A DNA stretch of 7,005 bases, from NCBI GenBank assembly GCA_036732565.1, contig DAINCF010000383.1, positions 1-7,005 on the forward strand. The letters are read 5' to 3'. The translations under genes were made by a program, and so were the position numbers. Source of the stretch: JAIVJN01 sp036732565 (GTDB lineage: Bacteria > Acidobacteriota > Vicinamibacteria > Vicinamibacterales > UBA2999). Below are positions 1 through 6,264 of the stretch, piece after piece. Under the pieces are notes generated by a model, which was not told the origin of the DNA, searched no databases, and saw nothing but the letters and a program-made list of their open reading frames with translations. The stretch's first letter is position 1. Each line of letters begins with the position of its first letter.

Positions 1-744
1 ATGCTGTCGTACGACGGTGACGATCGGCGTGCCCGCGGCTCGATACTCGCCGGCGAACGCGAGCCGCTCACGGACGATGCCGTCGATGGGAGACTTCAGG
101 GTGGTGTCTTCGAGCTGTTGGCGCGCCAGCGCGAGCTCCGAGCGACGCTGCGCGAGCACCGCCTGACGATTGCGCGCCTCTTCGAGCGCATCCTGATGGC
201 GTCCCTCGGCCACCGCCAGCTGCGCGTCAGCGGTGTCGAGATCCGCCTTGGCCGAGATGCCGCGTTCGACGAAGGTGGCGATCCGACCGCGTTGGAGCCT
301 GGTTTCTTCGAGCAACGCTTTCTGCTGGCGCACCAACGCGGTGCCTTCGATCTCCACGCTGTCGTCCGCGCCGTCGGCCGGCAGGCCGAGCCGCACGCGC
401 GCCTGTTGCAACGCTGCGGTGGCTTGCTGCAGACGGAGCTCGAAGTCCGTCGGGGTGAGCCGGGCGATGATCTGACCGCGGGACACCCGCGAGCCGAGGT
501 CGACGGTCAGGGTTTCGAGCCTGCCGGTGACCTTCAGGCTCAGCATCACTTGCTCTTCGGCCGCCAGCGTCCCCGTGACCGTCACCGATCGCACGAGCGG
601 CGTCCGGTTCACGCGCAGCACCTTGACCGCGGGCGGTTCGACAGCCGGGGTCTGACGTGCGGCCGCGGACGAAGCTTTCTCGCAACCTGGGAAAAGGGAG
701 GCCGATGACACCAACGCGAGAAGGACCCCGAACCACGTATTCAC
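1..744 (-). CDS. Efflux periplasmic adaptor (membrane fusion protein, HlyD/RND type), C-terminus cut by window edge
   Basis: The frame starts at GTG 744 and stays open for 248 codons to the window edge. It is the adaptor that bridges an inner-membrane pump (usually RND) to an outer-membrane channel. Residues 1-20 form a hydrophobic export signal ending in FPGC, an imperfect lipobox with Cys21 as possible lipid site. Residues 58-98 are the first half of a barrel-sandwich (lipoyl-like) domain, with the typical 'VTGRLETLTVDLGSRVSRGQ' pattern. Residues 100-215 are Ala/Arg/Glu/Gln-rich, matching the helical hairpin. Residues 212-246 (TTLKSPIDGIVRERL) are the returning lipoyl half. The beta-barrel and membrane-proximal domains would lie beyond position 1, and the pump gene probably further on. 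GTG is the only usual start before the upstream in-frame stop; the purine-rich AAGAGAG before it is a weak ribosome site. Substrate cannot be told from this part. Confidence 0.88.
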   Translation of the reverse strand, partial: MNTWFGVLLALVSSASLFPGCEKASSAAARQTPAVEPPAVKVLRVNRTPLVRSVTVTGTLAAEEQVMLSLKVTGRLETLTVDLGSRVSRGQIIARLTPTDFELRLQQATAALQQARVRLGLPADGADDSVEIEGTALVRQQKALLEETRLQRGRIATFVERGISAKADLDTADAQLAVAEGRHQDALEEARNRQAVLAQRRSELALARQQLEDTTLKSPIDGIVRERLAFAGEYRAAGTPIVTVVRQH

Positions 745-789
745 GATGAAAGCTCTCTTGCTGCTACGACCGGAGGTCGATGGAGGATT

Positions 790-818
790 CGGACCGTCCG
801 TGTAGATCTCTTAGATCT
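790..818. promoter_or_regulatory. Palindromic elements upstream of the adaptor gene
   Basis: In the 184-bp gap before the adaptor start there is a perfect 5-1-5 palindrome, CGGACCGTCCG (790-800). Just beyond it are two copies of the 6-bp palindrome AGATCT at 804-809 and 813-818, 9 bp apart. They lie about 45-75 bp upstream of the GTG at 744, a place where an operator could sit, and efflux operons are often repressor-controlled. No regulator gene is visible and no convincing -35/-10 pair was found, so the operator role is inference. The rest of the gap (745-928) shows nothing else clear. Confidence 0.25.
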
Positions 819-928
819 TCGCCGGAAGGGGTGGGCCGAACAAGCGTTCAGCTCACCTATGACAAGGTATTACAAATCGGCGGCGGGGTGCGTTTACCGT
901 TCTGCGGGTGCGCGCCCGCGACACGGGT

Positions 929-2746
929 CTACCAACCCGTGGGCTGGCCCTTGATCTGCTCGTCGAGCCACACCTGGAGCGGGGCGAAATAGTCGCGAAT
1001 CGCCGTGGCGTCCATCTGCCGCGTGCCGGTCAGGGCCTCCAGGGCCTCCGGCCAGGGGCGCGACAACCCCATCGCCAACATGGCATTCAGCCTGGTGCCG
1101 GCTTCCGCGCTCTCGAAGATGGAACAACGGTGCAACGGACCCTGGCAGCCCGCGATCTGCGTCAACGCGCGATGAAACTGAAATTGCAGGATGTGCGCGA
1201 GGAAATACCGTGTGTACGGAGTGTTGCCGGGCACGTGATACTTCGCGCCGGCATCGAACAGCGCTTCACCCCGGGGTGACGGCGGTGCGACGCCCTGGTA
1301 GTTGGCGCGGAGCGCCCACCAGGCGTCGTTGTATCGGTCCGGCGACACCTGGCCGCCGAACACCTGCCAGCGCCATTGATCGATGAGCAGGCCGAATGGA
1401 AGGAATGCAATCTTCGCGAGCGCCTGCTGAAGCAGCAGGCCGATGTCGCGCGACGCGTCTGGCGCCTTGGTCAGCAGGCCGATCTTGACGAGGTACTCAG
1501 GCGTGACCGAGAGCGCGATGGCGTCGCCGATCGCCTCGTGGAAGCCGTCGTTCGCCGAGTCGCGGAAGATCACCGGCTGCGTCGCGTAGGCGCGCTGATA
1601 GAAGTTGTGCCCCAGCTCGTGATGGATGGTGATGAAGTCCTCGGCGTTGGGATCGATGCACATCTTGATGCGCACGTCGTTCTCGAGATCGATGTCCCAC
1701 GCGCTGGCGTGGCAGACGACCTCCCGGTCGCGTGGCTTCTCGAGCAGTGACCGCTCCCAGAATGTCTGCGGCAGCGGCGCGAAGCCGAGCGAGGTGAAGA
1801 AGCGCTCGCCGGCTCGCGTCATGTCCACGGCGGACATGCGGCGCGCCTTCAAGACGGCGGTGAGATCGTAGCCGGGGTTCGCGCTGGCCGGCGCCACCAG
1901 TGGAAAGATGTTCGACCAGTCCTGGGCCCAGATGTTGCCGAGGAGGTGCGCGGGGATCGGCCCTTCCGCGGGAACGACGTCGCCGTAGTGCTCGCGCAGC
2001 CGCATGCGCACGTAGGCATGCAGCGAGACGTACAGCGGGCGCACCTGGTCCCACAGACGATCGAGCTCTTGCGTGAACGCGTCTGGCGGCATGTCGTACT
2101 TCGCCCGCCACATCGCGCCGGTGTCGGCGAAGCCCAGCTCCTTCGCCCCCTTGTTGGCGAGCTCGACATAGCGAACGTAGTCCGGCTTGTACGGCGGCGA
2201 GATCGTGTGCCAGCCCTCCCACACCTCGAGCAGCCGTTTCGGATCTCGGCTCTCCGCCATGATCTGGGTGATGGCTTCGACGTCGAGGCAGTCGGCGGAG
2301 CCACCGCCCGGGCACCATTTCCCGCGCCCGTACGCGCCTTCCATGCTGGCCGCGAGCCTGGTCAGCTCCTCGGCCTCTTTCCCATCATCTGGCGTGACCA
2401 TGACGAGCGCGAGCTTCAACAGGTCGAGTTGTCGGCGCTCCTCTGGCGACACCGGCGCATCGTCGAACTTCACCGCCTCCTTGGCGAAGCGCGCCACCGC
2501 CTCGATGTACCGCTGATTGGCGCGTGCGTTCAGGGCTTCGCTGTCCGGTGTGATGTAGGTCGATGCGATCCACCCGGCTTGGTTCGATTCGCGTCCCAGC
2601 CGGAGCAGCTGCTGGTCGACGTCGGTCAGGAACTGCTGGGCCTGCCTGGCGACCGCACTCGGCGGCGGGTTGTGCCCCGGAGCGCCGGCCGTGCAGCCGG
2701 CCATCAGGCAGCTGAGGACGACAACGGTCGAACGGCGCAGCCTCAT
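929..2746 (-). CDS. M2 family zinc peptidase (ACE-like dipeptidyl carboxypeptidase), predicted lipoprotein
   Basis: This 605-residue protein is near the usual length for bacterial angiotensin-converting-enzyme homologues, which remove C-terminal dipeptides from peptides. The signal peptide ends in a good lipobox, LMAGC, so Cys18 should be lipidated and the enzyme held in the envelope facing the periplasm. The zinc motif HELGH is at 376-380 and the third ligand is Glu404 in GFHEAIGD; the 28-residue spacing between first and third ligands equals that of human testis ACE. Other ACE signatures are HASAW (346-350, substrate backbone binding), Lys502 and His504, and Tyr511, Arg513 and Tyr514 in NTPYTRYF (carboxylate binding, chloride and transition-state positions by alignment from memory). 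Cys345/Cys363 match a known ACE disulfide. The start at ATG 2746 lacks a strong ribosome site but places the signal peptide correctly. The gene is divergent from the ADOP permease, 70 bp away. Physiological substrate unknown; probably peptide scavenging. Confidence 0.95.
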   Translation of the reverse strand: MRLRRSTVVVLSCLMAGCTAGAPGHNPPPSAVARQAQQFLTDVDQQLLRLGRESNQAGWIASTYITPDSEALNARANQRYIEAVARFAKEAVKFDDAPVSPEERRQLDLLKLALVMVTPDDGKEAEELTRLAASMEGAYGRGKWCPGGGSADCLDVEAITQIMAESRDPKRLLEVWEGWHTISPPYKPDYVRYVELANKGAKELGFADTGAMWRAKYDMPPDAFTQELDRLWDQVRPLYVSLHAYVRMRLREHYGDVVPAEGPIPAHLLGNIWAQDWSNIFPLVAPASANPGYDLTAVLKARRMSAVDMTRAGERFFTSLGFAPLPQTFWERSLLEKPRDREVVCHASAWDIDLENDVRIKMCIDPNAEDFITIHHELGHNFYQRAYATQPVIFRDSANDGFHEAIGDAIALSVTPEYLVKIGLLTKAPDASRDIGLLLQQALAKIAFLPFGLLIDQWRWQVFGGQVSPDRYNDAWWALRANYQGVAPPSPRGEALFDAGAKYHVPGNTPYTRYFLAHILQFQFHRALTQIAGCQGPLHRCSIFESAEAGTRLNAMLAMGLSRPWPEALEALTGTRQMDATAIRDYFAPLQVWLDEQIKGQPTGW

Positions 2747-2757
2747 GGCGGGAGCAT

Positions 2758-2803
2758 ACGAGATCTCGTGATATAAGATATCGATATAGAATGTCTATAG
2801 ACA
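2758..2803. promoter_or_regulatory. Palindrome cluster in the divergent peptidase/permease control region
   Basis: The 70-bp gap between the two divergent genes is strikingly AT-rich compared with its surroundings. It holds a perfect 12-bp palindrome ACGAGATCTCGT (2758-2769), a perfect 10-bp ATATCGATAT (2778-2787), a 6-3-6 inverted repeat TATAGA/TCTATA (2785-2799) and a perfect 12-bp TGTCTATAGACA (2792-2803). GATAT also recurs at 2770, 2777 and 2783. Such density suggests operators for one or more dimeric repressors acting on both genes. ADOP permeases are commonly accompanied by PadR-family regulators, but none is encoded in the window; linking these sites to PadR is a guess. Confidence 0.5.
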
Positions 2804-2804
2804 A
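2775..2804 (-). promoter_or_regulatory. Candidate promoter for the M2 peptidase
   Basis: On the minus strand TTGTCT (2804-2799) is followed after 18 bp by TATCTT (2780-2775); each matches four of six bases of the -35 and -10 consensus. Transcription would begin near 2768, about 20 bases before the ATG at 2746. The -35 element overlaps the TGTCTATAGACA palindrome, so a protein bound there would block it. The match is modest, and promoter consensus in this phylum is poorly known to me. Confidence 0.3.
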
Positions 2805-2816
2805 CCTTCCGGCAGC

Positions 2817-5475
2817 GTGAGCCGTCAAGTAGCCATGCCCCTTCTTGCCAAGCTTCGGAGCCTCGGCCGCACGCTCACAGGCGGGTCGCAGTTCGACCGC
2901 GAGCTCGATCAGGAGCTGCGCAGTTACATCGATGAGCTGACAGCCCGCCACGTGGCCGCGGGCCTCACGCCTGATGCCGCCAGACGCGCGGCGCTGCGCG
3001 ACGCGGGCGGCTGTGGAGCAGGTCAAGGAGCAGGTTCGCGACGTGCGCATTGGCGTCGCGATCGAGACCACGCTGCGCGATCTGCGTTTCGGATGGCGAG
3101 CGTTGCGACGATCGCCGGGCTTTGCGCTCGTGGTCATCCTCACGCTGGCCATCGGCATCGGTGCCAACGTCACGATGTTCAGCATCATGCGCGCGGTGCT
3201 CTGGAAACCGCTCCCATACCCAGAACCTGAGCGACTCCTGATCGTCGAAGGCTTCATGAACGGCGTGACCGAGACCGGATTGTCGCCCGGCGAGCTGCAG
3301 GACCTGCGCCGCGAGAGTCGAACGCTCGAGCAGCTCACCGCCATCAACGGTGTCTACGCGTCCCTCGAGATTGATGGCGAGCTGGAACGTGTGACCGCGA
3401 TCAGCGCCCACGACGACCTCCTGCCGGCGCTGGGCGCCGTGCCGCCGGCTCTCGGCCGGCCGCTCAGAGCCGAAGTGGACGATGTCGCGCCGCGAGTACG
3501 GAGCGTCATCATCGGCGACGGCCTGTGGCGCCGCCGTTTCGGCGCAGACCCGAGCGTCATCGGCCGGCACATCCTGGTGAACAACCTCGACGTCGAAGTG
3601 GTCGGCGTGCTTCGCCCCGGATTCCGGCTGTTTGCGCCCACGGCCTCGTTCGCGGCGGAGGAGATCGACGTCTGGTTCCCGATGGGATTGGGGACGGAAC
3701 GCTCGTATCGCCACGTCGTGACGCTGGCGCGATTGACCAGGGGCGTGAGCGTCGAACAGGCCCAGGCCGAGCTCGACACGCTTGCCGCACGCCTGGTCGC
3801 CGCGCACCCGACTGTCTATCCGGAAGGGAAACTGCGGCTGTCGGCCCGGCGGCTGGATGACGTCCTCACCGAACACGCGCGGCCGGCGTTGGTGGCTCTC
3901 GGCGGGGCCGTCGCCTTCGTGCTGCTGATTGGCTGCGTCAACATCGCCAACCTGATGTTCGCGCGATCGGGCGCGCGTCGCCGCGAGCTGGCGATTCGAC
4001 ATGCGCTTGGTGCCGGACGCGGCCGTCTGGTGAGGCAGCTGTTCGCCGAGCACGCGTGTCTCGCGGGGCTCGGTGGAGCGATAGGCCTCCTGCTCGCGTT
4101 TGGCGGCGTCTCACTGGTGGACTGGCTGCGCCCGACGCATCTGCCGCGTCAGTCCCAGATCGCCGTGGACGGCTCGACGGCCCTCTTCGCGGTGGCGTTG
4201 TCGATTGCCGTCTGTCTAATCGTCGGTCTGTTGCCGGTGCTTCGCATCAGCCGCGTGCGCGACCACGAGCCGCTCAAAGCGGGTCGCGCGGAGAACACGC
4301 TGCCCGGCATGCGACGGCTGCAGCGCGCGCTCGTCGTCGCGGAGGTCGCGTTGTCCATCGTCCCGCTGGTTGCCGGTGGCCTGATGCTCAGGACGTTCTG
4401 GAACCTGACACAGGTGCCGATTGGCTTCGACCCCTCGGGGCTCGTCACCGCGAGAATGGCGTTCAGCTTTGGCCAGTTTCGTGACTTCGACAGTCGGTGG
4501 GCGATCCAGCGCGACGCCATCGAGCGCGTGCGGGGGCTGCCTGGCGTCGAGGCCGCCAGCGCCGCGGGACCGCTTCCGCTTGCGCCAGCGCAGTTCACCA
4601 GACGTGTCGGGCGTGCGGACGCCGACGAAGCAGGAACGGTTCTGGTGAACATGCAGGCGATCGTGCCTGGATACCTGCCGTTGACCCGGACGACGCTCCG
4701 CGAAGGGCGTGATCTGGTTGAGGATGACAATCGCCACCATCGCATGGTCGCGATCATCGACGATCGCCTGGCGCGTCAACTGTGGCCCACCGGCGCGCTC
4801 GGTGGACAGCTCATGATCCGTCAAGGCAAACGCCTCGACGTGCTCGAGGTCGTTGGCGTCACCAACACCGTACGGACCGAGAGCGTGCGTGACACCGAGA
4901 TCGCGACCATCATGGTGCCGTATCACCACGTCGGCAACGAGCTGCACCTCGTGGTGCGGACATCACGCAGCACCGTCGACATCGGTCCGGAGATTCGCCG
5001 GGCGGTGGAGTCGTTGGGCACGCGTCGGCCGGTCACCGAGATCCGGTCGATGCGCGACTACGTCATCGATTCGATGGGTGAAACACGCTTCACCACACTG
5101 GTGCTGACGGGATTCGCCGCCGCGTCATTGCTCCTGGCGGCGATCGGCCTCTACGGCACCCTCTCGTACCTGACCGCACAACGGACCCAGGAGTTCGGCG
5201 TGCGCATGGCGTTGGGCGCCTCGTCGATGCAGGTCCTGAACCTGGTTGCGAGGGAAGGCGTCATCCTCACCGCGATCGGCGGCCTGCTCGGGCTCGCAGG
5301 CGCTACTGCGGTCACGGGCGTGCTTCGTGGCCTGCTCTACGAGGTTACCCCGCTCGACACGCCCACGCTCGCTGGAGTCGCGTCGCTCGTCATCGTGGTG
5401 GCCCTTGTCGCCGCCAGCCACCCAGCGTGGCGCGCATCAAGGGTGGATCCCATTGCTGCGCTCAGAAACGACTGA
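2817..5475 (+). CDS. ADOP family ABC-type permease (MacB/FtsX-like), frameshifted near 3012
   Basis: Corrected for one extra base, this encodes about 885 residues, a normal length for an acidobacterial duplicated permease. Frame one (GTG 2817, or ATG 2835, which better fits the family) gives the soluble prefix, FDRELDQELRSYIDELTARH and then TPDAARRAALRDAGG. The frame resumes at 3013 with VEQVKEQVRDVR and stays open to the stop at 5473-5475. Numbering from 2817, membrane segments fall near 101-123, 358-381, 415-437, 455-475, 503-524, 758-785, 814-836 and 851-871. Two periplasmic MacB-core domains lie between (about 130-345 and 530-745), so there are two MacB-core/FtsX halves. FtsX signatures RRRELAIRHALGAGRGRLVRQ and TQEFGVRMALGAS occur once in each half, and the end RVDPIAALRND is typical. 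No ATPase gene is adjacent, as usual for these orphan permeases; transported substrate and partner are unknown. If the break is real, translation could restart at ATG 2974 or GTG 3013 and still make the full membrane part. Confidence 0.9.
3006..3015 (+). other. Single-base frameshift site in the ADOP gene
   Basis: Frame one reads GAC GCG GGC GGC and would then go wrong (TGT GGA GCA). Dropping one base, most simply T3012, gives GGC GGC GTG GAG CAG, that is the family's usual GG-VEQVKE junction. The downstream frame has no defect for 2463 bases. The site is neither a long homopolymer nor an obvious slippery heptamer. Confidence 0.85.
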
Positions 5476-5479
5476 CGGG

Positions 5480-5619
5480 GGTTCTGCACGGAGGTTCCTC
5501 ACAGGGTTCCGCACGTTGGTTCCACACGGTGGTTCGGTTCCTCACGGGGGTTCCGCACGAGGGTTCCGCACGAGGGTTCCGCACGAGGGTTCAGGTTCCG
5601 CACGAGGGTTCCTCATTTG
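5480..5619 (+). repeat. Left array of degenerate 13-bp repeats (GGTTCCNCACGRG)
   Basis: Units can be laid out end to end: 5480-5492, 5493-5504 (12 bp), 5505-5517, 5518-5530, a 5-bp stub at 5531-5535, 5536-5548, three identical units GGTTCCGCACGAG at 5549-5587, a 6-bp stub at 5588-5593, an identical unit at 5594-5606 and a degenerate last unit at 5607-5619. The variable base after GGTTCC is G, T or A. The array begins four bases after the permease stop codon, and its last unit holds the stop codon (TGA, complement of 5613-5615) of the four-helix-bundle gene. The 13-bp period and stubs shift the frame, so coding use is unlikely. Confidence 0.92.
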
Positions 5620-6023
5620 TGCTCTCGCGAAGCAGTTCGCCGCGACTGGTTGCCAAATGGGTTGCTTGGACTCAGCAGGTATCTCCTCAGACGCACAACC
5701 CCTGTTCGACATCGCGCGGCGAGGCGGATGAACTCTCCGCAGGTGGCTTGCGTATGCCTTCGGCGGTGCGCCAGGTCTCGCAGATGGTTGTCGATTTCGT
5801 CGAGAGAACCTTTTGCTATCCGCAGAAAGTTGGCATGATCTCGCGGCTCGAATCGGCCGAATCCCTCGGCGATGTTCCTCGCGGGCGACGCCGCGGCGTC
5901 ACGTAACTGAGCGAAAAGTTCTCCATCCTTCCCGACCGGCAAAGTCGCAAGAAGTGCGATCACACCATTTCGCAACTCCTCGGCGAGTTGCCAAATCTCC
6001 ATTTCTCGATAGGTTCGGGCCAT
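5613..6023 (-). CDS. Four-helix-bundle protein (23S rRNA intervening-sequence / S23-like family)
   Basis: This 136-residue protein begins MARTYREMEIWQLAEEL, the usual opening of the family, which sets the start at ATG 6023 even though the frame stays open upstream through the repeats. Predicted helices are about 4-28, 33-58, 60-86 and 93-117. The core motif is at 39-57 (QLRDAAASPARNIAEGFGR), followed by FLRIAKGSLDEIDNHL (66-81). Residues 118-136 are a basic tail without family similarity that I recognise. Family members form homo-oligomeric bundles and occur in rRNA intervening sequences, next to reverse transcriptases (Avd) or as lone genes, as here; the biochemical role of the lone ones is not known, and nucleic-acid binding is only a suggestion. 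The gene is enclosed by inward-facing arrays of one repeat family, so it looks like part of a repeat-associated cassette. No clear ribosome site; GGGTCTGGG lies just before the start. Confidence 0.87.
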   Translation of the reverse strand: MARTYREMEIWQLAEELRNGVIALLATLPVGKDGELFAQLRDAAASPARNIAEGFGRFEPRDHANFLRIAKGSLDEIDNHLRDLAHRRRHTQATCGEFIRLAARCRTGVVRLRRYLLSPSNPFGNQSRRTASREHK

Positions 6024-6057
6024 AGTGCCCAGACCCGGCGCACGAATCATGCCGAGA

Positions 6058-6079
6058 ACGGCGGACGCAGAACCGCCGT
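6058..6079. repeat. Inverted repeat between the right array and the four-helix-bundle start
   Basis: ACGGCGG (6058-6064) and CCGCCGT (6073-6079) are perfectly complementary with an 8-base loop, so a 7-bp GC-rich hairpin could form. It lies 35-56 bases upstream of the ATG at 6023, in what would be the leader of that gene's transcript or at the inner edge of the repeat array. No T-run follows on either strand, so a terminator is not supported. Confidence 0.4.
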
Positions 6080-6249
6080 GCCGAGGAACCCGCGTGTGGA
6101 CCCGAACCTCCGTGTGGAACATGCGTTGGACCCGAACCTCCGTGTGGAACATCTGTTGGAACCGAACCTCCGTGTGGAACATCTGTTGGAACCGAACCTT
6201 CGTGAGGAACCCCGTGTGGAACCGCCGTGAGGAACCTGCGTGTGGAACG
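6075..6249 (-). repeat. Right array of the same 13-bp repeat family, inverted
   Basis: Read on the minus strand from 6249, units such as GGTTCCTCACGGC, GGTTCCACACGG, GGTTCCTCACGAA and TGTTCCACACGGA follow one another, again with GGTTC stubs. The units decay toward 6075 (GGTTCCTCGGCACGGC). The array is clearly the same family as the left one: 5519-5541 and the complement of 6158-6180 agree at 22 of 23 bases, and 5536-5559 agrees with the complement of 6213-6236 at 22 of 24. It ends 15 bases before the ctaA start and about 50 bases upstream of the four-helix-bundle start. An open frame runs through it in continuation of that gene, but this follows from the 30-bp period and is not taken as coding. 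Confidence 0.92.
6105..6194 (-). repeat. Three tandem copies of a 30-bp higher-order repeat
   Basis: Copies lie at 6105-6134, 6135-6164 and 6165-6194. The last two are identical; the first differs at a few bases. On the minus strand each is a 5-bp stub GGTTC plus GGTTCCAACAGA plus TGTTCCACACGGA, so a trio of basic repeat modules has been duplicated as one block. Confidence 0.93.
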
Positions 6250-6264
6250 ATGTCATGATGATCC

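Noticed and set aside
1..708. Long plus-strand open frame at the left edge
   Set aside because: It is antisense to the adaptor gene, whose minus-strand translation shows clear domain motifs.
904..919. Terminator after the M2 peptidase
   Set aside because: GCGGG/CCCGC can form a 5-bp hairpin just past the stop codon, but there is no T-run after it on the minus strand and such GC-rich pairs are common here.
2965..4053. Minus-strand open frame opposite the permease
   Set aside because: It is rich in Arg, His and Gln with no recognisable motif, typical of an antisense shadow of a GC-rich gene.
5427..5906. Plus-strand repeat-rich open frame across the left array
   Set aside because: It overlaps the end of the permease and runs antisense to the four-helix-bundle gene; its Gly-Ser-Arg-rich repeats are a by-product of the 13-bp units.
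5613..6023. Avd accessory protein of a diversity-generating retroelement, or an rRNA intervening sequence
   Set aside because: The protein shares the four-helix fold, but the window has no reverse transcriptase, template/variable repeat pair or 23S rRNA.
5480..6249. CRISPR array
   Set aside because: Units are 12-13 bp and directly joined, with no unique spacers of regular length and no cas genes.
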